A DNA stretch of 64,000 nt, taken from the IMG/VR virus record IMGVR_UViG_3300030060_002738, positions 1-64,000 of that record; one strand, written 5' to 3'. This DNA is from a virus. This document shows positions 25,510-34,118 of the stretch, one piece after another; position 1 is the stretch's first letter; every line of letters begins with the position of its first letter. The position numbers were made by a program, and so were the translations under genes. Below the pieces are notes generated by a model. That model was not told where the DNA came from, did not search any database, and saw only the letters and a program-made list of their open reading frames with translations.

Positions 25510-25752
25510 TTATATTCCTCCCATTTGTTCTACTCTCATGTCTTGTTCGTTCTCAAACTCATGGTATGCTCTGTGTCCTGCTATGAACCCACCAGCATGT
25601 CTTTTCGTTCCTAAGAACTCCTCACCACAAACTGGACAAACGACCTTTACAATCATCGCCTGTTTGTAGTATCCATCTGTCGATATTATCGTCAGCATAT
25701 TTCCTATGTCTTCTTCGCTTATGTCGTCTATGTTTGCATCTTCTTTACTCAT
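25510..25752 (-). CDS. 80-residue C2H2-type zinc-finger protein
   Basis: CPVCGEEFLGTKRHAGGFIAGH then YH: CxxC followed by His residues in zinc-finger spacing. The N-terminus is acidic. The terminal GGI is encoded by the GGAGGA ribosome-binding site of the JAMM gene, so I do not read it as a ubiquitin-like tail. Confidence 0.6.
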   Translation of the reverse strand: MSKEDANIDDISEEDIGNMLTIISTDGYYKQAMIVKVVCPVCGEEFLGTKRHAGGFIAGHRAYHEFENEQDMRVEQMGGI

Positions 25753-26033
25753 GTTTTCACCACCATGTAATGTCGAAGTGATTTGATTGGTCTTGGTGGG
25801 ACTAACCGAGGTTCTTCGACTACAACCTCTACTTCTTCTATTTCCTTCTGTACCTCTTTGATGTCCATTCCCTTTTGCATGGGAAGAAGTACACTCCTTC
25901 TATACTGTTCCTTCCACATCACTTGAATACAGTCATTGCATAACCTTCTGCTATCTGCCAAGTGTTCAGGAACAGGCTCATCCTCTTTACCACAAAGAGT
26001 CTTTCCTAAAATCGAGAAATGAATATACTTCAT
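25749..26033 (-). CDS. Hypothetical protein with zinc pair and Glu/Val-rich segment
   Basis: 94 residues; LCGKED and LCNDCIQ give three Cys with a nearby His (EHLADSRRLC). A repetitive stretch EIEEVEVVVEEPRLVPP follows. Not recognised. ATGA-coupled to both neighbours. Confidence 0.55.
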   Translation of the reverse strand: MKYIHFSILGKTLCGKEDEPVPEHLADSRRLCNDCIQVMWKEQYRRSVLLPMQKGMDIKEVQKEIEEVEVVVEEPRLVPPRPIKSLRHYMVVKT

Positions 26034-26275
26034 TCCCCTTTCTCCTTGTATGCAGGATGCTTCTTCGGCAACCTGTGCAGTCTCTTCTCTATCTTGTTGT
26101 TAACAAATGATGCAATCTCATTAACACCATTCTTCCAACGCTTCTCTAACTCGCTATAATACTGGTCGCCTTTGTGTTGTAGCACCATCTTTTCTTCTAA
26201 TTCTGTTAAGTCTATTTTATCCATTATATATTTCAATACTTCATATTCAACATGTACCTTTGAACTCGCTCTCAT
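26030..26275 (-). CDS. Hypothetical helical protein
   Basis: 81 residues, predicted all-helical and basic at the C-terminus (EKRLHRLPKKHPAYKEKG). Not recognised. ATGA overlaps with neighbours. Confidence 0.55.
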   Translation of the reverse strand: MRASSKVHVEYEVLKYIMDKIDLTELEEKMVLQHKGDQYYSELEKRWKNGVNEIASFVNNKIEKRLHRLPKKHPAYKEKGE

Positions 26276-26439
26276 TCATCTTCACCTCTACATTTTTTAC
26301 ATGATAGATTTGTTTTACATCTACCACAAATCACTAATGCATCCTTCAGTGGAAGAGCAGCACCTGCACTATTCATATGACCTAAGAAGGTCTCAATTGG
26401 ATAGTGACAGGAACACTCTTCACAATCGCATTCTTTCAT
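26272..26439 (-). CDS. 55-residue Cys-rich zinc protein
   Basis: Begins MKECDCEECSCHYPIE and ends with VICGRCKTNLSCKKC: nine Cys and two His, enough for two zinc sites. The ATG overlaps the E1-like stop by ATGA and the stop overlaps the next ATG by ATGA. It directly follows the E1-like gene, so it may be part of that system. Confidence 0.65.
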   Translation of the reverse strand: MKECDCEECSCHYPIETFLGHMNSAGAALPLKDALVICGRCKTNLSCKKCRGEDE

Positions 26440-27032
26440 ATGTTTAACACCATCTTATCGATGACATCATCATTGTCGTTGAACCACTTCTGTATCCACT
26501 GTGACGCTACACCTGCAATCACGATGTTCATACAGTCAATTCCCTTTGGACTTCCATCCCAATCAGTCGCCTGACATGAGAAAGAACCCTCTTGACCAGC
26601 AAGAAAGGCATCCATGAGATTAGGGTCTATCTTGTAGGAAATTAATGCTGCATTTCGCCCCTGCGCTCGCAAATCTAGCCACTTAATCTTGGCTTCTGAC
26701 CCAAACCCCTGCCGATACAACAAACGCCTCACAGCAAGGTTATCCGCACAGCAGATTACCAAATGATAACCCTGTAACTGCTTCTCGGTTAGAACCCTGA
26801 ATGGCTCATCTCTTACTGTTCCACGATTATTAGTGTCGTAAACTTTGACAGCAAGAGTGGTTGCCTTGTTCTCCCCAATATCAGAGACATTAAAGTTCTG
26901 ATATCCTATGTTCTTTCTCTCAACACCATCGTCATCCCATAGTGTTATCTTGTATCCTAGTCTTTGGAGAAACTGAGTTAGAAAACTCCCTATTCCTCCT
27001 GCTCCAATTATCATTACTCTTCTATTTATCAT
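26436..27032 (-). CDS. E1/ThiF-like adenylyltransferase
   Basis: 198 residues from the ATG at 27032 (GGTGAT upstream). The Rossmann loop GAGGIGS (10-16), the acidic strand end WDDD (32-35), NIGYQNFNVSDIGENKA (41-57) and YHLVICCADN match ThiF/MoeB/E1 proteins; Tyr replaces the usual Arg before Gln in N-x-x-R-Q. E1 enzymes adenylate the C-terminal Gly of a ubiquitin-like protein. Candidate catalytic Cys residues lie at FSCQATD and IDCMN. The protein is shorter than MoeB (about 250). Confidence 0.8.
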   Translation of the reverse strand: MINRRVMIIGAGGIGSFLTQFLQRLGYKITLWDDDGVERKNIGYQNFNVSDIGENKATTLAVKVYDTNNRGTVRDEPFRVLTEKQLQGYHLVICCADNLAVRRLLYRQGFGSEAKIKWLDLRAQGRNAALISYKIDPNLMDAFLAGQEGSFSCQATDWDGSPKGIDCMNIVIAGVASQWIQKWFNDNDDVIDKMVLNI

Positions 27033-27261
27033 TTTCATCACCTATATCTATTATCCCATCTATTTGTTGTTGTTGATACTCATGCCAAGCATCGACTATC
27101 TCATGTGTTATTCCATCCATTGTCGCTCCGACAACGGAGATTGCGTCTTCTAGCACAGTTCTTCTTACTATATTCTTCAACTGTGGTAGACTTTCATACT
27201 CTTCAATGAACTTACTGAAGTGGTATTGCATTTTCTTTAGTGTGTCAATTACATCTTCCAT
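27022..27261 (-). CDS. Hypothetical helical protein
   Basis: 79 residues, helical, acidic C-terminus (GIIDIGDENDK). Overlaps the E1-like start by 11 bases and lies one base from the TFB gene. Not recognised. Confidence 0.55.
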   Translation of the reverse strand: MEDVIDTLKKMQYHFSKFIEEYESLPQLKNIVRRTVLEDAISVVGATMDGITHEIVDAWHEYQQQQIDGIIDIGDENDK

Positions 27262-27262
27262 C

Positions 27263-28180
27263 TTAATACGCTCCTGCTACAAAATCACTCACCGATAGAC
27301 TACACATGTCTTCCTTAGTCAAACCGAAGACCTCACACAATGCATGAAGGCTTACTCTCACTCCACTCGTTGATGCTGAACTTCCTGATGCATCGACTAA
27401 CTCTGCCTGTGTGACTTTGATATTCTCCATCTTTCCTGCAACCCAAAGACTCGCTATGATTAGGTTAGGAGAGAGACGCATTTGCTTAACTTTGTAGCAC
27501 TGCTCTATATGTTTTATCAACCGCAGTGCTTTCATTCTATACTCAGGGTCAATTCTTCTGTGTGATTCCAGTCTATCTATGATAGATATTGCTTCAGCCA
27601 TGATATTTCTATGAGTAAAGACTGAAGCGTTTCTGAAATGCTTTGCAATCCTCTTTGCCCAACGTGAGACATACTTACTCTCAACATACGAGAATTTGCT
27701 GTGTGTCTTTAGATTGACAGGTATCTGACTCTCCTTTAGTATGTAATAAGTCAAGGATGCTGCTCTTTGCTCAACTGTGCATCCTCTTAACACATGCTCT
27801 TCTTTCAATGACTTCAGGTATGTCTCAACCTTGTCCATGATACTCTTACTTGCTTTGTAGTTTGACATAATCATCCTTGACCTCGTAATTGTCTCTCTAT
27901 CTGCTTCGGTAAGAGAAGATGCCCAAACGTGCTGTCTTTTCATACGGCTAAACTGTGAGTTAGTGGGAGAGTATTGCCGAGGATAGCCCATGTATGAACC
28001 AAGTCTGTTTGTCACCTCATGTGTCTGTTGACCATCTCTGATTATAGATGTGGTCTCTTCAAACGGCCTGTGGTATAGAACTAAACCGCAGTCTCGACAT
28101 ATCATCTCGCCTATTGCATCGTTGAAGTAACTACTTTCACACTCACATTCGGGACACTTCATGTGCGCTTCTACTTCCAT
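27263..28180 (-). CDS. tfb: Transcription initiation factor TFB
   Basis: 305 residues, near-normal TFB length. N-terminal zinc ribbon (Cys9, Cys12, Cys28, Cys31), a B-reader/linker region with NRLGSYMGYPRQYS, then two cyclin folds (about 95-190 and 195-290) with helices such as LSPNLIIASLWVAGKM and VTQAELVDASGSSASTSGVR. It would bind TBP-DNA and recruit host RNA polymerase, so a viral copy could change promoter choice. It is strong evidence for an archaeal host. An ATG at 28162 is an alternative start. Confidence 0.92.
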   Translation of the reverse strand: MEVEAHMKCPECECESSYFNDAIGEMICRDCGLVLYHRPFEETTSIIRDGQQTHEVTNRLGSYMGYPRQYSPTNSQFSRMKRQHVWASSLTEADRETITRSRMIMSNYKASKSIMDKVETYLKSLKEEHVLRGCTVEQRAASLTYYILKESQIPVNLKTHSKFSYVESKYVSRWAKRIAKHFRNASVFTHRNIMAEAISIIDRLESHRRIDPEYRMKALRLIKHIEQCYKVKQMRLSPNLIIASLWVAGKMENIKVTQAELVDASGSSASTSGVRVSLHALCEVFGLTKEDMCSLSVSDFVAGAY

Positions 28181-29391
28181 ACCATCTTCTCCGTAAACTT
28201 AGCATTCTTGATATCCTTCTTCGGTATTCGGAAGGATGTCTTCTTTACATTCCTCAAAGTAGAGACCATCTTGGAAGCGTGTTTGTCGTTCTTCACCAAC
28301 ATCGCCCTTGTTGCTATTTGGTCTCCTGTTACGTTCTTGCTGTTGATGTCATCTATGCAGAACGGGCCTTCAGTCTTATCCATTGAACCATTGAAGAACA
28401 ATACCTTGCATCTTTGAGTACCTGCACTATTGTTGTTAGGATAAACCAACCAATCTCCTAGTTCTCCACTAACATGCATAGCAAAGTGGTATTTTCTTGA
28501 CTTTTCTGATACACTTGTTGTAGAAAACGGTGGTTTTCTTAAGTCTACTAGTGTAAACTCATCATAATTCTTATCCATGTCTTGAAGCAACTCAAATGCT
28601 CGCTCTTCTACAATCACACTCGTTCTGTTCTGCATCAACCATGATTTCATCAGTGCCTCTTCAGCATCTGTGATATGAGTATTGAACATATTATACCAAA
28701 GGTTGGCAGGACTGATATCAGCCCACTTCTTTGACCTCTTTGCTCCGTTTCTATAACAGTCAATGAACGTGTTAGCATCATCAAGAGGCAAAGAACCCCA
28801 AACATGCTCTGAAACCTCAAACGCAACTTCATCTCTACCAATCAAGGTAGTGTTAATCTTAACTTCAGTCTTGACACCGCCCTTGAAGAACCAATAAGGA
28901 CAACGGTTCTCAATAGCATACAAAATGTTGCTTGAGTAAGTCACGTTCCTGTCAATGTAGTTCTCCATTGCTTCACAGTCACGGTTCTGTCCCCCGAATG
29001 CTATAATTTTAGCAAGGGCCATTGCGACATCCACTTGATTCTTCTTTACTCCGTTCATATACAATGAAGAGCCATCCTTCCGCAACATTACAGAAGCATC
29101 ACCATTCTTGTATCGAAACGTAATCCAAGTCATCTCATTAGAATGAGAAGTTGGTGTTGTCTGAACAAACAGACGATACATGTTGTTTGCAAACTTGTTC
29201 CAGTATCTATTCTCATGGAACTTCTTCTTTGTTTCTTCGTTTTTCATCGAGAATTCTCTTTCACCATATTGGTTCGGGCTTCTAGTTAGTCTCGTAATAG
29301 CCCTACGATTTGACTTACAAAGGAATGTACTGTGGTCTGCCTCTATTTCTCTATCACTTCTTACTGTTGGTAAGTTTACTTTCATTTTCAT
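28171..29391 (-). CDS. Large hypothetical protein
   Basis: 406 residues from the ATG at 29391 (GGTGAT upstream). Alpha/beta composition, basic N-terminus, and conserved-looking segments such as WITFRYKNGDASVMLRKDG and KVLFFNGSMDKTEGPFCIDD. No catalytic motif recognised. It overlaps TFB by 10 bases. Confidence 0.6.
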   Translation of the reverse strand: MKMKVNLPTVRSDREIEADHSTFLCKSNRRAITRLTRSPNQYGEREFSMKNEETKKKFHENRYWNKFANNMYRLFVQTTPTSHSNEMTWITFRYKNGDASVMLRKDGSSLYMNGVKKNQVDVAMALAKIIAFGGQNRDCEAMENYIDRNVTYSSNILYAIENRCPYWFFKGGVKTEVKINTTLIGRDEVAFEVSEHVWGSLPLDDANTFIDCYRNGAKRSKKWADISPANLWYNMFNTHITDAEEALMKSWLMQNRTSVIVEERAFELLQDMDKNYDEFTLVDLRKPPFSTTSVSEKSRKYHFAMHVSGELGDWLVYPNNNSAGTQRCKVLFFNGSMDKTEGPFCIDDINSKNVTGDQIATRAMLVKNDKHASKMVSTLRNVKKTSFRIPKKDIKNAKFTEKMVWK

Positions 29392-29632
29392 TTTTATCAC
29401 CATTTCTTTCTAAATATAGCCTGTAATCGTACAGGTCTTTCAATGTTGCATCAGTTTGGATATCCGAATAACCCAAACGAATGTAGTATCTTATGTGTTT
29501 GATGAGGGAGGGAGTTCTACGACTCCCATCCCTTACTTCACCAAACATTCTTTTTGTTGTTTCCTTTGCCCCACTGTTAATCATTGATTCAACAACTTCA
29601 TCCTCAATCTTCAACAGTTGCGCCTTGTTCAT
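29354..29632 (-). CDS. Hypothetical helical protein
   Basis: 92 residues. Contains DGSRRTPSLIKHIRYYIRLGYSD, which could be a small HTH-like segment, and a Lys/Asn/Glu-rich tail. Its ATG overlaps the RNR stop by four bases. Confidence 0.55.
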   Translation of the reverse strand: MNKAQLLKIEDEVVESMINSGAKETTKRMFGEVRDGSRRTPSLIKHIRYYIRLGYSDIQTDATLKDLYDYRLYLERNGDKNENESKLTNSKK

Positions 29633-31515
29633 ATTTCACATACTCCGCCAGCACAGGCAAGTTCGCCCTGCAAGTCAGTATTATCTTCTGTCTCGATAAC
29701 TTCTTCCAAGTTTATCTCGGTTAGAAGGTTCAGCATAGTTTCATAATGCTTCTTGCTTATCGGTTCGTGTGGTGCTTGTTCATATGCACCACCATCATAG
29801 GGCAATACGGATAGACCATTGTAGAAGTCTCTGTTCTTCCACATCCAGTTCCTTACGTCATTCCACTCATCATCACGAATGTTAACTGTCGCAGATACAT
29901 TGTGAGTGTTGACTCCTCTGTTATGTCCTGAGACAACCCAATCTACTGAGACTTTCTTCACTCTCTCAAGCATCTCCAATGCTGACTCGTCTCTTGTTAT
30001 TGAGTCACCAGCAGGTGTCTTCTGTGGTATTGAGATGACTGCCTGTGTAGGACTCATCTTATCATCCTCTACCAAATCAGGGAACTTCTCAATGAGGTAT
30101 CGATAGATAGCCTCAGTCTTGAGAACTCTTATTCTCCTGATGTAGTATTGAGACCACCAAGCATGAATGCCTGATGATGTTCCCATAACTAGACTGGTAG
30201 TTCCAGCAGGTTTGACACAAGTGATTCTCGCTGCCGTCTTGATACCTAATGCACTAGCAATAACCTCATTGGTCTTCCTTGCTTTCTCAGCAGCGAGTTC
30301 CATATCCAAGTCTAGAACTCCACCACTTGCTATGCCTGTCATTGACACACCAAGTAGAGCATCCTTCTCTGAAGTCTTCTTCCATACTTCCCTTAGATAG
30401 TGAAAGTCAGTGTAAGATGCTTGTAGTGTTCCTAAGAAGGCTGCTGCCTTCACTCTCTGATTAAGTTCCCTCTGTGTTCTAACATCGGAAACATTTACCT
30501 CTGTCAAGTTACAGAACTGATAGGGTCTAAGTGCTATCTCGCAGCAGGGGTTTGTTCCCCAATCCTTGTCATTCGTGAAGTAGAAACCGGGTTCTCCTGT
30601 TCCCGATTTCCGAACTCTCTTCCATAGATTGTTGAAGAAGTCCCTCTTAATTCTGTGTCGTAGTAGAACCACTGAGTTGTTTGCTCTTGACCTCTGAGCA
30701 TTTCTCTCCCAAAAGTGACCTGACTTGCAGGTTATCATCTCGTCATCATCTGCACTGAACAACGAAATCATCGCTGCTCTTCTTATTCCACCTGCTAATA
30801 CTGCATCAGCAATGTGACACAGAATGTCGTGGACTTCTATTGGTCGAAGTTTGTCACCATTATGCTTGTTAGATAGTATTCCCTCTACCTTCACCAAGCA
30901 TTCCTTCAATGGTTGAGGGCCGGGTGCTTTACCACCACTAGTCTTCAATGGTGTTCCCTTTGGTCTAATGTCTGAGTAGTCAAATCTGACTGTTGTTGCT
31001 CTCTTACCTATGTAGGACTCAAACAATACCTTGACTGCATCAGCCCATCCCTCAATAGAATCACCTATCAAATGTCGATAGGTTCTCTTTGGGTTTGGTA
31101 GTCTAATCTCAGGCAGTTGCTCAACGTGATGATACTGCACTGAGTATCCTACGCCTGTGCCTCCTAGCAATAGGAACATTGCCTCTGAGAATGATAGATA
31201 GTGATTGATTGGCATGTAAGCACAATTGTAAACACGGTTAGGTGATAGTTCAATCGGCTTACCTGCAAACTGCATAGACCTCATTGAAGGTAGTACCTTC
31301 TTCGGGATAACGAAGTTGTCATAGACATCATTGATTCTATCAACTAATACGGACTTGTCATACGACAGGTCAGACTTCTCAATAGTATTGAGATGCATCT
31401 GCCTGTTTCTCTCACAAATTTCTTCCCAAGTCTCTTTTCTTTGTTCTGCTTCTTTCCACTTTGCATACTTCATATGCACAGTGATATCTGATAATATCTC
31501 TTGTTGTATTTCCAT
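29629..31515 (-). CDS. nrdJ: Class II (B12-dependent) ribonucleotide reductase
   Basis: 628 residues. Cys98 in VYNCAYMP, the NPCCEI motif, NLTEVNVSD, and a C-terminal CAGGVC pair (621 and 626) that passes electrons; the layout matches the monomeric adenosylcobalamin-dependent RTPR family. No small subunit or glycyl-radical site is present. It makes deoxynucleotides for replication and needs cobalamin from the host. No thioredoxin-like gene is visible nearby. GGAGAT precedes the start. Confidence 0.9.
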   Translation of the reverse strand: MEIQQEILSDITVHMKYAKWKEAEQRKETWEEICERNRQMHLNTIEKSDLSYDKSVLVDRINDVYDNFVIPKKVLPSMRSMQFAGKPIELSPNRVYNCAYMPINHYLSFSEAMFLLLGGTGVGYSVQYHHVEQLPEIRLPNPKRTYRHLIGDSIEGWADAVKVLFESYIGKRATTVRFDYSDIRPKGTPLKTSGGKAPGPQPLKECLVKVEGILSNKHNGDKLRPIEVHDILCHIADAVLAGGIRRAAMISLFSADDDEMITCKSGHFWERNAQRSRANNSVVLLRHRIKRDFFNNLWKRVRKSGTGEPGFYFTNDKDWGTNPCCEIALRPYQFCNLTEVNVSDVRTQRELNQRVKAAAFLGTLQASYTDFHYLREVWKKTSEKDALLGVSMTGIASGGVLDLDMELAAEKARKTNEVIASALGIKTAARITCVKPAGTTSLVMGTSSGIHAWWSQYYIRRIRVLKTEAIYRYLIEKFPDLVEDDKMSPTQAVISIPQKTPAGDSITRDESALEMLERVKKVSVDWVVSGHNRGVNTHNVSATVNIRDDEWNDVRNWMWKNRDFYNGLSVLPYDGGAYEQAPHEPISKKHYETMLNLLTEINLEEVIETEDNTDLQGELACAGGVCEI

Positions 31516-31597
31516 AAATTCATCTCCTTACGAGTTAAACATGGGCATTGCACCCACTCGGCAGTCAATCTAACCACTGCTAAGACTATCTACGATT
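31516..31597 (-). other. Short gap between Ubl and RNR genes
   Basis: 82 bases. A 34-codon GTG-started frame (with a CPC motif) enters the RNR gene here, but it overlaps the RNR start heavily and lacks support. The gap shows that the Gly-Gly end of the Ubl candidate is not part of the next gene's ribosome-binding site. Confidence 0.4.
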
Positions 31598-31804
31598 TCA
31601 GACTCCGCCAACAACGGCTTCTTGCAATCGAACTTCGTTGACTGTATCCCAATCAACATCAGGGATGTTCTCCCTCATTACCATGTCGCCATCGATGAAC
31701 ACCCAATGTGTAGGGTGGTCAGTTATCTGCTCAATGACGCTGGCTGCGTTCACTTCCATTTCTGTGTGTCCTCTTTCATTTGCTATATACAATTTCATTT
31801 TCAT
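31598..31804 (-). CDS. Ubiquitin-like (ThiS/MoaD-type) protein candidate ending in GGV
   Basis: 68 residues from the ATG at 31804 (AAGGAGG four bases upstream). The order is beta hairpin (MKLYIANERGHTEMEV), helix (ASVIEQITDH), strand (HWVFIDGDMVM), then a last strand NEVRLQEAVVGGV. The length and the final AVVGG resemble ThiS/MoaD, whose C-terminal Gly-Gly is adenylated by E1-like enzymes. The extra Val after Gly-Gly would need trimming, as a JAMM enzyme could do. Both enzyme types are encoded downstream in the same operon. Fold is an inference. Confidence 0.6.
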   Translation of the reverse strand: MKMKLYIANERGHTEMEVNAASVIEQITDHPTHWVFIDGDMVMRENIPDVDWDTVNEVRLQEAVVGGV

Positions 31805-31828
31805 TTGCCTCCTTTTTTTCATTCATTC

Positions 31829-32038
31829 TTATTCGCTGTTCAATTCTTGGATTCTTCCAGAAAGAAGAGCGATTGTTCTTTCGTATTGCTTGGTTAGTCC
31901 AATGTGGTTATTAGCCAGTTGAACTACGGTTTGCAATTGACCGTTCAGGGTGACGATTTGCTGTTCTAGTTCAGCAATCCTCTCATCCTTCGGGTCTACT
32001 TTTTCTGTCTTCTTGGTTTCTTTCTTTTCTTTTGTCAT
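31829..32038 (-). CDS. Small coiled-coil protein
   Basis: 69 residues. A Lys/Glu-rich start, then heptads of a coiled coil (IAELEQQIVTLNGQLQTVVQLA). Four-base overlap with the upstream gene. Function unknown. Confidence 0.6.
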   Translation of the reverse strand: MTKEKKETKKTEKVDPKDERIAELEQQIVTLNGQLQTVVQLANNHIGLTKQYERTIALLSGRIQELNSE

Positions 32039-33162
32039 TCCTTTACCTCCTTTAATTCATCAATCAACGCCGAGATTTCTCCTTTTGTTAATGACTCTGT
32101 TTCTCCTTCGTAGCCGAGAACCCGCAGGTAATTCACCTGACGCTCAGTTGGCTTATCATTGTAACGATTCACTATATCTATGAGTTTAGATATTTGTCGT
32201 TCTGACAGTTCTCTCCGTCTTATGATACGACTCTCCATGTCAGTCAAGAATCTCTTCTCCCAACTGTTTATTCCCATGTCCGGTTTGAACACAGGGATGT
32301 CCATGTACTCACATGCTTCTCTGAACTCATGTTCTTTCTTCTCACGAAGAACACTATTCCTAAGTGCAATCTGCTTGCGATAGTTTTCGTTGTGGAGTCT
32401 GTCTTTCTCCATCTTCTCGTCTTCAAGCCTGACAGTTTCTTTGTGTCGTTCTATCAGCATATGAAAGATATCCAAATCAGTCATCAGTTTCTCATTCGGA
32501 TATCCCTTAGTGTGTATCTGAGCCTTCGGATTGTCAGGATGATTCCATCGCCAAACAATAGAAGCCATCTCATAATCCATAGTTCCGGGGTTGCCCTTTC
32601 CTTTCTTGCGAACCATCGTCTCAGGCACAGTAATGCCTAGTGTTCGGTCATAGATGTGCTTACCACTTCTACGAACATTGATTCTCAAATCAAGTTCCTT
32701 TATCTCATTGAATCTCTTTGTGAAGTCCTCGCCGTTATGTCTCCACCAAGCATCCTTGATTAGTGCGGAGACCCTGACATCAATCCATTCTTGAATCATG
32801 TCTTCGGTAATTGCTTCAGCGTTCATACCTGTTTCTTCAACAATAGCCCTGAGAATCATGTAGGAGTTAATGTGGTCTGAACCAACACACTCTCTAACAT
32901 CAGTCTCGGTATTGTGAATCTCAAAGTGGTAAACTATGTGATGCTCGCACAGGCACTTGTTAGGATGGTTCAATGCCCAATCAGGTCTTGGAGTTCCAAT
33001 CCCTTCCCACCAAACTTCTCCTGTCGCAATCCACTCATGCTTCGCATCATCGTAGTTGTCAGCAACTGAAAGAGTAACCATGTTCTCTCTCAGTTTCCTA
33101 TCCCATCTACCATTTCCTAGTTCTCTCTTTGCTCTAACTCTATCTTCTATTTCCATTGTCAT
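32035..33162 (-). CDS. Large hypothetical protein with Cys/His motif and C-terminal helical domain
   Basis: 375 residues from the ATG at 33162 (GGTGA five bases upstream). Near residue 70, CLCEHHIVYHFEIHNTETD ... RECVGSDHI looks like a zinc site of the type common in phage proteins. The middle is charged and helical. The C-terminus (PTERQVNYLRVLGYEG ... LTKGEISALIDEL) is a small domain found at the ends of many phage proteins. Function unknown. Confidence 0.6.
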   Translation of the reverse strand: MTMEIEDRVRAKRELGNGRWDRKLRENMVTLSVADNYDDAKHEWIATGEVWWEGIGTPRPDWALNHPNKCLCEHHIVYHFEIHNTETDVRECVGSDHINSYMILRAIVEETGMNAEAITEDMIQEWIDVRVSALIKDAWWRHNGEDFTKRFNEIKELDLRINVRRSGKHIYDRTLGITVPETMVRKKGKGNPGTMDYEMASIVWRWNHPDNPKAQIHTKGYPNEKLMTDLDIFHMLIERHKETVRLEDEKMEKDRLHNENYRKQIALRNSVLREKKEHEFREACEYMDIPVFKPDMGINSWEKRFLTDMESRIIRRRELSERQISKLIDIVNRYNDKPTERQVNYLRVLGYEGETESLTKGEISALIDELKEVKE

Positions 33163-33163
33163 T

Positions 33164-33283
33164 TTATTCACCTACATATTCTTTCTTGGAACATGCCTTG
33201 CAGAAGATTCCTCTTCCAGTGAAGGAACTCCACAATACTCCCATCCTTCCACATTTGGCACATCTTCCAACTTCTTTACTCAT
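33164..33283 (-). CDS. 39-residue zinc-ribbon peptide
   Basis: MSKEVGRCAKCGRMGVLWSS then CKACSKK: CxxC-x20-CxxC. Overlaps the previous gene by eight bases, and its end contains the ribosome-binding site of the next gene. Confidence 0.6.
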   Translation of the reverse strand: MSKEVGRCAKCGRMGVLWSSFTGRGIFCKACSKKEYVGE

Positions 33284-33575
33284 GCTCATCTTCGCCAATT
33301 ATTTCAACATCTGAAGCAGCCTGAAGGTCTCTTACCTCTTGCTGTTCCATTAACACATACGCTCTTTGTTCTGCTAAGAACTCGGTTAAGATTTCGTTAA
33401 TCTTACCAAACAGTGCTTCAGCACTACCGCCAATGGTCTTCCTGTGTAGGGATAGCCATATCCTGTGTGCTACATTTATCACAACTTTCGGTCTGTCAAA
33501 CTCATCCATCGTAATAATTATCGGTGGCATTGTTACGTCATTCACTTTCCTAAATTCTACTATTTCTTCTTTCAT
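33276..33575 (-). CDS. Hypothetical protein
   Basis: 99 residues, beta-rich start and long helix end (EILTEFLAEQRAYVLMEQQEV), acidic C-terminus. Not recognised. ATGA overlap upstream. Confidence 0.55.
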   Translation of the reverse strand: MKEEIVEFRKVNDVTMPPIIITMDEFDRPKVVINVAHRIWLSLHRKTIGGSAEALFGKINEILTEFLAEQRAYVLMEQQEVRDLQAASDVEIIGEDEHE

Positions 33576-33868
33576 TGTTTATACCTCCCATCAAATTCAT
33601 CTTTGGGAATTAATGTGTAATACACCTTCCATAGTGCATTCTTAATTTTAGTCAATCTTTCTTTTCTTTCTAACCATCTATCATATGCCTTCTCTTGCAT
33701 GTATAGATGTTCTATATTCAAATCAGTCATGTAATCTACAAGACCGTCAAACCCTGATTGTGAGTAGACTTCATTGTAGGATTTTTCCCATTTATTAGGG
33801 TAGTCACTGAAATCATTGAACATATCTAGTTCATGTTTCTTTGTTATCAATTTCATTACTATATTCAT
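33572..33868 (-). CDS. Hypothetical protein
   Basis: 98 residues from the ATG at 33868 (GGTGA five bases upstream). Aromatic and charged, helical. Not recognised. Confidence 0.5.
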   Translation of the reverse strand: MNIVMKLITKKHELDMFNDFSDYPNKWEKSYNEVYSQSGFDGLVDYMTDLNIEHLYMQEKAYDRWLERKERLTKIKNALWKVYYTLIPKDEFDGRYKQ

Positions 33869-34118
33869 ATCTTTCACCTTTATTCTTATTTTTGAATCTC
33901 TTAATCATATCATTCAAGTTATTCTTAGTTGTGGCAGTCATAAACTTCTGACCACCACGAAGGAAAATCAGGATGCTAAAGAACTTCTCAATGTGTTCGT
34001 GTTCTTTGTTCCTGAATCTATCCATCAAGGGGTCATCCTCATCTAACGGTCTCCAAGTAAATGCTTGCATCTCTTCAATAGATACAATACCGTTAGTAAA
34101 TCGGATGTAGCCTTTCAT
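33831..34118 (-). CDS. Hypothetical protein
   Basis: 95 residues; hydrophobic strand (FFSILIFLRGGQKFMTATT) in the middle, basic helical C-terminus. Not recognised. ATGA overlap with the upstream zinc protein. Confidence 0.55.
   Translation of the reverse strand: MKGYIRFTNGIVSIEEMQAFTWRPLDEDDPLMDRFRNKEHEHIEKFFSILIFLRGGQKFMTATTKNNLNDMIKRFKNKNKGERYEYSNEIDNKET

Noticed and set aside
25510-25752. C-terminal GGI of an 80-residue protein next to the JAMM gene, as a ubiquitin-like tail
   Set aside because: The two Gly codons are the GGAGGA ribosome-binding site of the JAMM gene, and the protein is a zinc finger, not a beta-grasp.
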